Origin: Chloropicon primus
Taxonomy: Eukaryota > Chlorophyta > Chloropicophyceae > Chloropicales > Chloropicaceae
NCBI GenBank assembly: GCA_023205875.1
Contig: CP060755.1
Span: 1,488,001 to 1,552,000 of the forward strand
DNA length: 64,000 nt
Direction: 5' to 3'
Position numbers and translations under genes: made by a program. The notes beneath the pieces are model-generated. The model did no database searches, was not told where the DNA came from, and saw nothing but the letters and a program-made list of their open reading frames with translations. Positions 9,692 through 18,473 of this stretch are shown one piece after another (position 1 is the stretch's first letter; each line of letters starts with the position of its first letter).

Positions 9692-10549
9692 ATGGGGGAC
9701 CTTCGAGAGTTTGTCGCAGGTGGTTTGGGTGGCGTGGTGGGAATCACGGTGTGCCAGCCACTCGACATGATCAAGGTGAGACTGCAGTCGAGTGGTAAGG
9801 TGTTTGGAAGGCAGCGATCGAACATTCAGATCATGGCAAGCATTGCCAAGAAGGAGGCCCTGTCTTCTTTGTGGAAGGGGATGTCGGTGCCACTGTATTC
9901 CAATGCCTTGCAGAATGCCTTTGTGTTTCATGCGTACAGCCAGGCGGTGAAAGCTTTAGCTTCTGGCGAAAGAGAAAGCGGGTCGCCACCACTGGGGACA
10001 GTCTTCGCTTCTGGCTGCATTGCGGGCGCCGCCCAGGCTCTGATCACGACCCCTGTCGAGCACGTCAAGATAAGATCCCAAATGCAGAGGGCGAAGCCAG
10101 GCAGCGTAGGTTACGTGACCCCCCGAACCATTGTGGCCCACCTTGCGAGACGCCAAGGGTTTCGCGGTGTCTTCTCTGGGCTTGCTGCGACGGTGCTTAG
10201 GGACACGCCGTCTTACGGCGTCTATTTCTTTCTGTACGATTTCACGAGGGAGTTGATGACCCCGAATTCCAGGCAGACGGGCAGTGATGGGCCACTGCAC
10301 CACCTGCTGGCCGGCGGCGTCGCGGGCGTGGGAGCCTGGGCGTCCATCTACCCCGTCGACGTGGTGAAGACCCGTATTCAGGCTTCGGAGCTGGGGACGA
10401 AGAGGTCTTTCCTCGAGTGCGCGAGGGAGATCCACAGGGAGAATGGGGTCTCAGGCTTTGGGCGCGGGTTTTCCAGCTGCCTTTTGAGAGCCTTTATGAT
10501 GAACAGTGTTATTTTTGCTATCTACGAGTTTACGCTCAAACTACTGTAA
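9692..10549 (+). CDS. Mitochondrial carrier family transporter (SLC25, carnitine/amino-acid-like group)
   Basis: Single exon, 285 residues, with the normal three carrier repeats. The repeat signatures are PLDMIKVRLQ, PVEHVKIRSQMQ and PVDVVKTRIQ, each followed by the usual acidic or aromatic-G motif such as GFRGVFSGL. The layout and the PVEHVK second signature resemble SLC25A20/29/45/47-type carriers, which move acylcarnitine or basic amino acids across the inner mitochondrial membrane; the exact substrate cannot be read. The ATG lies 21 bp after the PIG-Y stop, with no room for an ordinary promoter (see findings). Confidence 0.88.
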   Translation: MGDLREFVAGGLGGVVGITVCQPLDMIKVRLQSSGKVFGRQRSNIQIMASIAKKEALSSLWKGMSVPLYSNALQNAFVFHAYSQAVKALASGERESGSPPLGTVFASGCIAGAAQALITTPVEHVKIRSQMQRAKPGSVGYVTPRTIVAHLARRQGFRGVFSGLAATVLRDTPSYGVYFFLYDFTRELMTPNSRQTGSDGPLHHLLAGGVAGVGAWASIYPVDVVKTRIQASELGTKRSFLECAREIHRENGVSGFGRGFSSCLLRAFMMNSVIFAIYEFTLKLL

Positions 10550-10595
10550 CTTATTTTCTGTTTTTCATTGACTAGCGAGGAGTCACCCCGCTTCT

Positions 10596-12518
10596 TCATG
10601 CGCCTACAGCCGCCAGGGCCAAGGCGACGTCATCATCAGCTGCGGAATCGTCTGTTTCCCTCATGATATCCGAGGCCAAGGTTCGTATGTTGGAGGACAG
10701 ACCCAAAGTGCCCGCTGAGAGGTCCGAGAGCCCGAAATTCAGCTGCATCCGCAGCTCCTTCCTCTCAGCTTCCAGCTCCGCTACCTTGATCAGCAGGAGG
10801 GTGTACTCCCTCTCCAGCCTCGAAGAGTTCTCCTCCGCTTTGCCGAGCTTGCGCTTGAGGTTCGCATTGGCGTTCAAGTAAGTCTTAATGGCTGACTGCT
10901 GTGCTTCCTCGTGCCTCTTTGTTGTGGTGGCCCTTTCCAAGGCAAAGTTCCTTCTCGAGTCCTCCAGCTCAGCCTCTTTTACCTTGATCTGGTCTTCGTA
11001 ACTCCTGCGGCAAGACCTTAGCCTGTCCTCGACCTGGTCAAATTCGTGCTCAAGCTTCTTCTTCTCCCTCTCCAGGCGCTCGGCCTCCGAGGAGGATCTC
11101 AGGCACTTGTCCGTCTGCTTTTCGAGATCCTGCAAGATTGCCGAGTTCTCCTTCTTGCACCTGATCACCTCTGTCTGCAACTTCCTGGCAGTCTCCTCCG
11201 CGCTGTCGACCTTGTCCTTCAGCACCGAGTTCTCCTCCTTGAGCAGAGCGTTGGTCCTCTCCAGAGTCACGATCTTCTCCACGCCGGAGTCCAACTCCAT
11301 CTGCAGCTGAGACAGCCTCTTCTGCGTCTCCATCATCGAGGCGCGGTCCTTCGCGTCGTTCTCGATCCCGGAGAGTTTCAACCTCGCGTTCGCAGCCTCA
11401 AGCTTGCCCACGTATTCCTTGTGCTCGTCTTGCAAATCTTTGATTTCCTTCATGTGCTGGGTCGTCAGCAGAGCCAAGCGCTTCTCCTGCGACGCCATGG
11501 AGTTCTCGAGGGTCCTCTTGTCCCTCTCGAGGTTCGACTTCAGTTTCAGGACATTGCTCTCGTCCAGGGTCCGTTCGGCCTCCCTCTGGACGGAGAACGC
11601 CTCCAGTTCCGACTTTTGCTTCGACAGGTCCTTCTGGGCCTGCAGCAGTTCCTTATGCAGCTCCGCGTCCCTTTCCTTCGTCTTCCTCATCTCCTCCTGC
11701 AAGTGCTCGCACTGCCGGTGGAGCGTGTCGTTCTTGCTCTTCAAGCGCGACTCCGACTCCCACCACTCGGCCCTCGCCTCGTTCAGGGCCTTCACCTCCT
11801 TCTGCACCTCCGCGTCAGCTCGGAGTCTGGCCTCCCTCTCCTGCTTCACCTCGTCGAGAAGGGACTTTTGCTGCTGCTCCAGGCTCAGGCACTGGACTTC
11901 CAGCTCGTTCTTCGCCCTCGTCACCTCGTTTGGATCCTGACCGAAGAGCTCCGTCAGTTTCTTCGTCTCCTCCACTTCCTCGAGGAGAGCCGAGTACCTC
12001 GACTCTTGGACCTCCAAGTCATTCTGCAGCCGCCGTGTCGTGTTGGCGAGTTCCTCCTTCAGCACCTCCTGCACCTTCCACAGCTCAGTGCAGTCCTCTA
12101 TCTTTTCGTGCACGAGGCCGTCGAGCTGGTCGATCTTGGCCAAGAAAGGACCCTCGATCTCCGTCCTCAGCCTCTCCTCCAGAGCCTTCGCCTCGGTCTG
12201 CGTCAAGATGTGAGACTTGGCCTCCTCGAAGTTCTTGTAGCTCTGCTCGAGCTCCTGGGCGAGCTCCTCCACCGTGGCGGAGACCTCCGCCTCCCGCGAG
12301 ACCAAGTCGCTCCTCAGGACGTTGTTCTCCTCCTGGAGCTCCTCGTTATTCGCTCTCAACTCCTTGTGCACTGCCTGCAAGTCCACGAAATTTGACCGCA
12401 GCCTCACATTCTCGCGCTTGATGTCCTGGAGAGCGCGCAAGAGCTTCTCGAGCTTCTCCACGCGACCGAGGTCCTCCTCCCCTCCCCCGCCAACCCACTC
12501 CTCCGACGTCGACGACAT
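10596..12518 (-). CDS. Long coiled-coil protein, family not identified
   Basis: Single exon, 640 residues, almost entirely predicted coiled coil from about residue 20 to 600: continuous heptads rich in E, K, L, Q and R with few breaks. The C-terminus (about 600-640) is non-helical and acidic, ending in DDDVALALAAVGA. The start ATG at 12518 gives MSSTSEEWVGGG. The part with LNANANLKRKLGKAEE and LLLIKVAELEAERKEL recalls centrosomal or basal-body proteins of the CEP83 kind, but coiled coils give false similarity and I do not assign it. Its upstream region carries the TnpB/Fanzor relic on the opposite strand. Confidence 0.75.
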   Translation of the reverse strand: MSSTSEEWVGGGGEEDLGRVEKLEKLLRALQDIKRENVRLRSNFVDLQAVHKELRANNEELQEENNVLRSDLVSREAEVSATVEELAQELEQSYKNFEEAKSHILTQTEAKALEERLRTEIEGPFLAKIDQLDGLVHEKIEDCTELWKVQEVLKEELANTTRRLQNDLEVQESRYSALLEEVEETKKLTELFGQDPNEVTRAKNELEVQCLSLEQQQKSLLDEVKQEREARLRADAEVQKEVKALNEARAEWWESESRLKSKNDTLHRQCEHLQEEMRKTKERDAELHKELLQAQKDLSKQKSELEAFSVQREAERTLDESNVLKLKSNLERDKRTLENSMASQEKRLALLTTQHMKEIKDLQDEHKEYVGKLEAANARLKLSGIENDAKDRASMMETQKRLSQLQMELDSGVEKIVTLERTNALLKEENSVLKDKVDSAEETARKLQTEVIRCKKENSAILQDLEKQTDKCLRSSSEAERLEREKKKLEHEFDQVEDRLRSCRRSYEDQIKVKEAELEDSRRNFALERATTTKRHEEAQQSAIKTYLNANANLKRKLGKAEENSSRLEREYTLLLIKVAELEAERKELRMQLNFGLSDLSAGTLGLSSNIRTLASDIMRETDDSAADDDVALALAAVGA

Positions 12519-12583
12519 CCTTCGCCACACGCACACACACTCTCTCTGGCGCTCCCCCTTCTGTCGTATTGTGCCCAATTTAA

Positions 12584-12778
12584 AACTACCGCGAAAAAAA
12601 TCGTAGCGTGACGGAGGAGTACACCTCTCAATGCTGTGGCAAATGCGGAAACCTCAAGAAGAACCTGGGTGGATCAAAGGTTTACAAGTGCCAGAAGTGT
12701 GGCTTCAAGTGCGGTCGGGACGATAACGGGGCACGCAACATCCTTCTCAAGCACTTGTGTGAACCACAAGAAGTGTAG
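12584..12778 (+). mobile_element. Relic of a TnpB/Fanzor-type transposon nuclease (C-terminal zinc ribbon and RuvC-III)
   Basis: A 64-codon open stretch ending at a TAG (12776-12778) reads as the C-terminus of an IS607-type TnpB or eukaryotic Fanzor nuclease. Visible in order are VTEEYTSQCCGKCGN (first CxxC knuckle), LGGSKVYKCQKCGF (second CxxC) and GRDDNGARNILLKHL, the RuvC-III block whose RDxNGARN core keeps the usual Asp. The upstream two RuvC motifs and the DNA-binding part are absent: an in-frame stop at 12581 precedes it, and further upstream lies the oppositely oriented coiled-coil gene. It sits in a 400-bp gap between two minus-strand genes. TnpB and Fanzor proteins are RNA-guided DNA nucleases carried by DNA transposons; only a fragment remains here. 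Confidence 0.82.
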
Positions 12779-12818
12779 CTCTTCGGAGCTGCTCGGGTTT
12801 GTTAGTACCGATATCCCC

Positions 12819-12846
12819 AGGCCATTGTTTCACCAACCAATGGCTT
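12819..12846 (+). other. Stem-loop 40 nt downstream of the TnpB/Fanzor relic
   Basis: GCCATTG (12821-12827) and CAATGGC (12838-12844) form a 7-bp stem with a 10-nt loop; one G-U and one A-U pair could extend it to 9 bp. Guide RNAs of TnpB-family elements come from the 3' end of the element, so this could be a remnant of that region, but a chance hairpin or a TMF-gene 3' UTR structure is equally possible. Confidence 0.35.
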
Positions 12847-12918
12847 TGAAACTAAACTAACAGGGAATTACCTCAAATAAATTTACTTCTTTTTTTTTTT
12901 TTAGGAAAAGAAAAGATT

Positions 12919-14637
12919 TCACGAGTTGGTCGCCTGCTGAAGTTGGTCCGCCATGATGCTCAACTGGTCGTGGAAGATGACCTTCATCTCCTTGATGTCG
13001 TCCTCGAGCTGCTCGATCCTTTCCTCCCCTTCGCCCACCAGGATCATGGCCGTGTCGCACCGCTTGGTCAAGTCGTTCACGGTCCGCTCCAGCTTCACGC
13101 ATTCATCCAGGGCCTCGTTCCTTGACTCTTCTGTGCTCCTCAGCTGCTCCTTCAGGCTTCTCACTTCCCCGTCCTGGTCCCTCCCGCCGTTCTGAAGCAG
13201 GCCCCAATTGATTTTGGCACTGGAGTCTTTGAGCAAGTCCTCGAGGCCGTTCGAGTCCTCGAGGGCCGCCTCGCCTCTGCCGGACGTGCCCAAGTGACTC
13301 AACTGCTCCTTCTGCTCGTCGATGATCTCCCCGTTCGTCTTAATAATCCCCTTGTACCTGTCCTCCAGGTGCCTGATCTCACTCTCCTTGTCGGCCAGTT
13401 TCCTCTCAAACTCCATCTCCTGCCTGTCAATCCGTTGCAGCAGGGACTGCTCTCTCTCGCTGAAGCTCTTCACCTCGTTCTCCAGCCCCGCGGCTTTCCT
13501 CACCGAGGACAGCACCCTTTGGTGCTGCTGCTCCAGCTGCCTGTTCGTGTCCGCCACCGTCTCTTTCAGCTTGATGACGACCTCCTCGGTAGACATCGCG
13601 ATAGTCTCCGAGGCCAGGAGCTTCCCCTCAAGAACTCGGATGTGGTCGTCCTTCTCCGCTAGCCTGGCCCTGAAATCAGCCGCCACGGCGTTTGCCTCCT
13701 CAGAAGCCTGCTGCGCCCCGGCCCTCAGCATCTCGATCTCCGCGAGGTATGGCTTCTGTTGATCCGCGTAGGCGTTCCCCATTTCCGCCAGCTTCGTCTC
13801 CAGCTGCTGGTACTTGTGCTCCAGGAATCGATTCTCTTTTCGGACGCTGTCCTCCCTCTCCGCGGCGGTGCTCTCCAATTCCATCAAAGAGCTCTGGAGC
13901 CTCTGCACTTGCTCGGAGAGCTTGTACTCCTTCTCCCTCGAGAGAATCGCCTCGTGCTTGTGCTCCTCCTCAAGGCGCGCTCTGTAGTCCTCCAGCTGCT
14001 TCTCGTACCCCCTCTTCAGCTTGTCCGACATGGCCTCGTACTTTGCGCGCTCCTGCTCCAGGTCCTTGGACAGGTTCTCAAACTTTTCTCCGTTTTCACC
14101 GCCACCCCCCGGGCCACTGCCTTCGCAGTTCTCCCTCCGAAAGCCCTTCTTGAGGCTCTGCACTTGGTCGTGCAAGCGCTCCCTCTCCGCGGTCTCCTCC
14201 CGCAGGCTGCTCCTCAGCTTCTTCACAGTCCCCTCCAGCTCGCCTATCTTCCGTGCCAGCCCGTCCCCCTCGCCCTGGAGCGCCGCTATCGTCTCGTCCT
14301 TGTCCCTTATCCGGGTGTCTTTCGTGTCCTGAGAATCCCTCAGCTCATGCAGCTCGGCCCGCAACCCGTCCCGCTGCTCTGTGACGCCGATGAGCTTATC
14401 CTCCAAGGACGCCAACCGCTCCGCGAACTCCTGCGTGAGCTCCTCCATTTCGTCGCCCCCCTGCCCCCCCGTTGGGCTCGAGCCCGCACGAGCACGCGCC
14501 TGCAGCTCCTCATTCTCCTCCTGCAAAGCCTTATTCAACACGCCAAGCGTCGCCACCTTCCTCTCCAACTGCTTCACCTTCCGCGAAAGTTGCGCGGACT
14601 CCGCCCTCGGCGAACTCCCCACCCCGCTCATCCCCAT
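12919..14637 (-). CDS. TMF1: TMF-type golgin (TATA element modulatory factor homologue)
   Basis: Single exon, 572 residues, mostly coiled coil. The C-terminal block from about residue 500, RNEALDECVKLERTVNDLTK followed by GEGEERIEQLEDDIKEMK, matches the TMF C-terminal domain, which in animals and plants (golgin candidate 5) binds Rab6-class GTPases at the trans-Golgi. The middle segment YADQQKPYLAEIEMLRAG corresponds to the conserved PLLRQIExLQ region of TMF proteins. The N-terminus (MGMSGVGSSPRAESAQ) is Ser/Gly rich. The protein is shorter than animal TMF1. A Golgi tether role agrees with COG8, VSR and SYP7 elsewhere in the window. Confidence 0.75.
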   Translation of the reverse strand: MGMSGVGSSPRAESAQLSRKVKQLERKVATLGVLNKALQEENEELQARARAGSSPTGGQGGDEMEELTQEFAERLASLEDKLIGVTEQRDGLRAELHELRDSQDTKDTRIRDKDETIAALQGEGDGLARKIGELEGTVKKLRSSLREETAERERLHDQVQSLKKGFRRENCEGSGPGGGGENGEKFENLSKDLEQERAKYEAMSDKLKRGYEKQLEDYRARLEEEHKHEAILSREKEYKLSEQVQRLQSSLMELESTAAEREDSVRKENRFLEHKYQQLETKLAEMGNAYADQQKPYLAEIEMLRAGAQQASEEANAVAADFRARLAEKDDHIRVLEGKLLASETIAMSTEEVVIKLKETVADTNRQLEQQHQRVLSSVRKAAGLENEVKSFSEREQSLLQRIDRQEMEFERKLADKESEIRHLEDRYKGIIKTNGEIIDEQKEQLSHLGTSGRGEAALEDSNGLEDLLKDSSAKINWGLLQNGGRDQDGEVRSLKEQLRSTEESRNEALDECVKLERTVNDLTKRCDTAMILVGEGEERIEQLEDDIKEMKVIFHDQLSIMADQLQQATNS

Positions 14638-15091
14638 TCCATCGACGAGAGTTGAGATCTCTCACGCCTACGCCTCTCCTTCTCTCTCCCCTCGTCTCTC
14701 CGACGAGCACCGAGGAAGACCTGGTGGACAAGGAAGCGCTGTCCTCGACTCCCTCGCCTGCCCCCAATTATCGACACACGAACGACCCGCCTCTCCTCCC
14801 CTCTCACAAACGAGCCCAGCAGAGGGAGAGCCGAGAGAGCCTGCCTCTCCTCTTTGTGAAACATTTCCATACGGAAATGTCACGTGCGAATATTTGGGAG
14901 GAACGGGATGAAGAGGTTGTCCCTTTCAAGCGCTTTGAAGGGTTGGGTTGGGAGACAGGGGAGGAGAATATTCGATTCCAAAGCCGCCAGCGTTGACTTT
15001 GAGGTGAATGCGAGGCGTGAGGGCTCATTATTGCTTGACCGAAAGCGTGCGGCATACGGTGGCCAGGTTCAGTACGGGAGCGAGCGACACC
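14638..15091. promoter_or_regulatory. Divergent promoter region, TMF golgin / hydroquinone reductase, with G-box
   Basis: 454 bp between divergent start codons. An inverted repeat at 14861-14880 (ACATTTCC, 4-nt spacer, GGAAATGT) is followed directly by the G-box CACGTG at 14881-14886. G-boxes bind bZIP/bHLH factors in plants. The rest is CT-rich near the golgin start. No other gene is seen. Confidence 0.45.
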
Positions 15092-16202
15092 ATGAAGCAG
15101 ACAGCACTTGATCAGATCTCCGTGGTAAGGCACAGCCCAGCCATCTTTCACCTCTCAGTCGACTCGCAGAGTATGGGGAAACAAGTTCTCTGACAACCTT
15201 TTCCTGTTTTAGAAAGGCAAGTTCGAGAGGAAGGAGAGCCAGTTTCGCAACTTTGTCGGGAAGGAGGAATCGAACAAGTTCCAGCCCGAGAGGAACAGGT
15301 ACCACCTGTACATCTCCCGAGCTTGTCCCTGGGCCAACAGGACTCACCAGTTCGTGAACCTCAAGGGCTTGCAGGATGTCATCCAGATCCACTCCGTCCA
15401 CCCGACTTGGAGGCGGACGAGGCCCGAGGAGGACTCGCACTCGGGTTGGCACTTCGTGGGAGAGGGCGAGGAGGAGTACGTGGACGACTTTGGGCGCTCC
15501 CACTCCACGCAGGGGTGCACGCCGGATCGCCTGAACGGCTGCAAAACCGTCAGGGAGCTCTACGACTTGGCTGCGGGCGGGACGTGGGACAAGTCTGCGT
15601 TCACGACGCCCGTGCTTTGGTGCTCCAAGGAGAAGACGATCGTGAACAACGAGAGCTCTGAGATCTGCAGAATGTTGAACAACAGCTTCAACGAGTTTGC
15701 GAAGAACAAGCACGTCGACCTGTACCCCGACCGCTTGAGTGAAAAAATAGCAGAGTTGGAGGGGTGGGTCTACCACGACATCAACAACGGCGTGTACAAG
15801 TGCGGCTTCGCGTCGTCCCAGGAGGCCTACGACGAGGCGGTGGGCACCCTCTTTGGGGCTCTTGACAGGGTCGAAGCGGTGCTGGACAAGTCGCGGTATT
15901 TGGCCGGAGACCAAATCACTGGAATTGACGTTTGGCTCTTCAACACTCTGATCCGCTTCGACGCCGTCTACGTGGTGTACTTCAAGACCTGCAAGAAGTG
16001 CCTCAGGGAGTACCACAACATCTTGAACTACCTGAAGGATCTCTACCAGGTTCCGGAGATCGGAGAGACGGTGGACTTTTGGAACATCCGCACGCACTAC
16101 TTCACGTCCCACCCAAAGTTGAATCCACACGGGATTGTGCCGCCCATGCCGGATGTGGACTACAACTCACAGCACGATCGAGCCACGAGGAAGTACAACT
16201 GA
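15092..16202 (+). CDS. Glutathionyl-hydroquinone reductase (Xi-class GST, ECM4/PcpF family)
   Basis: Two exons, 15092-15124 and 15213-16202, encode 340 residues. The enzyme reduces glutathionyl-hydroquinones back to hydroquinones using glutathione. The thioredoxin-like half holds the catalytic Cys in RACPWANRTH (CPW motif), preceded by GRYHLYIS-like context, and the helical half carries SxEICRMLN, DQITGIDVWLFNTLIRFDAV and the family-typical ending HPKLNPHGIVPPMPDVD. Length matches the family (about 320-350). The first exon supplies 11 residues; the intron is 88 nt with a GTAAGG donor and a TTTTAG acceptor. Confidence 0.93.
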
Positions 16203-16289
16203 TACGTGGGTTGTTATGATTACAAGTTCGGAAGAGTAATCGCGTCCGGGAAGACTCAAAACCTTTTTGATGATTGATCCCAATCCCAT

Positions 16290-17126
16290 TTAATCAAAGA
16301 AGTCCGGCTCCCCAACGTTCTGGACGAGGAGGATGTCGTTCCTGCTGTCCACCGCTAGCCTGTACGTCTCGTCGATGTACAGGTTGTCAAACCACCCTTT
16401 GCCGACCGGTGGCAAGTTGAAGACAGAGGAGGGCAAAGCCAGCTTGGCGCCCGTGAACTCAAAGTTGGCCCTCCTATCGTTCTTCGCATCCGTGCTCAGA
16501 CTGAAGGGGAAGAGGAGGGGTCAGCGGCAGCTGGTCGTGCAATTTCAGAGCCAGGAAGGGATCAACGCACCTTGAGTCGACGACGAACGACGCGCCGTTG
16601 CTGAATTCTATGCGGTTCTGTAGCCTCTTCCGCTCTAGATCAATGACCTGCCGAACTTCCGTGTCCAGGCCAAGGAGCTTCTTGGCGCTGCTGCAGATAA
16701 ACAGGGTCTCCTGCGGCAGTCATGCCCGCGTCAGATCACACCAGAAACTTGCCAAACCTCACATGGGTGAATCCCCTCGATCCTCACCTTTTCTGTCGTG
16801 AACACGAGTTTCCAGCTCTTGGATAACTCGTCGTTCACCTCGACTGGCGACGACGTGGACGCGATGGAGTTGCACGCCTCCTCGATCTCCTTCCTGGCCC
16901 CTGCGCCAAGGTTCTGCCCTTGCTGCGTCCCCTCCACGAGTCCCAGAATGCGCTGGATGGCCTCTGGACCCCCTCCTTCTGGCTTCTTCCTCGCTCTCCC
17001 GATTACATCTCGCCTTCCCACTGCCCTTCTGCGCCCCCGCGCTCCATCAAAACCGCTTCTCACCCTGACGATGCCGCATCGCCTCCCGCACCCGCCCACC
17101 ACTGGACTGCGCCCCTCCCTCCTCAT
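16290..17126 (-). CDS. Plastid lipid-associated protein (PAP/fibrillin domain)
   Basis: Three exons, 16788-17126, 16571-16710 and 16290-16500, give 229 residues. Fibrillins are plastoglobule or thylakoid lipid-associated proteins. The N-terminal 60 residues are Arg-rich and fit a transit peptide. The PAP domain starts near IQRILGLVEGTQQGQNLG, includes SWKLVFTTEK and ends with the diagnostic FNLPPVGKGWFDNLYIDETY and DSRNDILLVQNVG. Introns of 77 and 70 nt are in phases 0 and 2. The start ATG at 17126 is only 75 bp from the divergent S26-like start codon. It is single-domain; no fibrillin subclass is assigned. Confidence 0.87.
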
Positions 17127-17201
17127 CGACCGACGCGCTCTCTCCCTCCCTGGCCCCGCGCTCCAGATCTCCAAGTGTGAGTGGCAGTGCTTGGAGCGAG
17201 G

Positions 17202-18419
17202 ATGTTGGGTAGGATTGGGAAGGAGCTTCAGGCGATAGGGCAGAGGTATAATGGGTTGAGGTCCTTCATAGCACTGCTGGAGTCCCCCGTGCTCCGCCAG
17301 TCTTGCAACGACTTCCTCGACTGCGAGAGGTTAAGCAGCGAGGTCTTTCAGAAGTTCATGAATTCGAGCAAGCCACTGGTGGACCGTGTGAACGAGGCCA
17401 ATAACATCACTGCGCCCATCGACAACTTCATATTGAAGTCGATGTACTGGGACTTCAAGATCCCTTCGCTCAAGGTGAGCCTTGATGCCCCATCAGTGCT
17501 CTCTCTGTCGCTGAGCGATGTCGCTGTGTTCTGACGCGTGTTGCTGTTTTGCTCTTCACCACCATCTTCCCCTCGTTTCCTCCTCGTTTCCTCCAAGTTC
17601 ACCGAGTGCACCAGGCAGCAGCCACTGTTTCAAAAGTGGTTTCTCTGGGATTCGGAGGAGTCCTTTACGGGTTTTGGGTTCGCTTGCTTCAAGCTTCAGG
17701 ACAACACCATGTTTGACAGAGCTTACTCGAAGGAGCTCTACGGCCTCCACGGGGCTGGAGAGGTTCTTGTGGCCAAGGTAAGCCGCTCCCCGCACCGACT
17801 GCTCGACCAGCAATGAACTGACGCGCGATGACGTGCACCTCCACGTGGTTTCTTGGCCCTCCACTGCGAGTCACCAGCACCTGTTCATGAATTTTGGGCA
17901 CATCCAACCGGCGGACGCGCTGCAGTTCGGGGACATTGTTCTGATGAAAGATCCGAGGGGTGAAGACGGCCCGCGCGAGCGGCTATTGGTGAGAAGGATC
18001 GGCGCCCTCCCCGGGGAGACGGTGGAATCGGCTTCCAACTCGGAGGACAACCTTAAGCTCGAGCCTCACGAGGTTTGGGTCATGGCCGATAACGACGAGG
18101 GGTAAGTGAAGTCGCTTCCGGAAGAGGGAGAGGGAGAGTTTCGTTCCGTTCCGTTCCGTCTTTTAGTTTGCGCTGGACTGACCCCCGAGCTCGCTCCCAC
18201 AGAGAAACTGAGGAATTCCTGCCACCGGACAGCAGGACCTTTGGTCCCGTGGACGCCAGAGAACACGTTTTCGGCAGAGTGGTTTATTCCATAAGAACCG
18301 CGGTGGATCACAGCCCCGTGAAGAACCCTTCGCCGAGATCACGGGCGCTGGACAGGGAAAGCGTCTTTGCCCTCGACGACCACGAGGTCGTCCAGAAGTT
18401 CTTGGACGCCTATTCATAA
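17202..18419 (+). CDS. Signal peptidase S26-like protein, probably inactive
   Basis: Four exons, 17202-17474, 17598-17777, 17878-18101 and 18203-18419, encode 297 residues. The C-terminal half has the S26 (IMP/type I signal peptidase) plan: HIQPADALQFGDIVLM, LLVRRIGALPGE, LEPHEVWVMADN and DSRTFGPVD. The catalytic Ser of SMxP aligns with His159 (GHIQP) and the catalytic Lys of VKR aligns with Arg190 (VRR), so peptidase activity is unlikely. The first 150 residues are not typical of IMPs and hold no clear membrane helix. Plants have comparable divergent S26 proteins. Only 54 bp separate its stop from the PI31 start codon. A TGTAA lies at 18454-18458. Confidence 0.78.
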
Positions 18420-18473
18420 CGCCTTCGATGTCCTCTGATCGTGGGCAATTTTTTGTAAATATTTTTAGAAGCC

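Noticed and set aside
11046-12395. 449-codon plus-strand Leu/Gln-rich frame
   Set aside because: It is the antisense reflection of the heptad-repeat coiled-coil gene; CTC/CAG complements of GAG/CTG create Leu-rich shadows.
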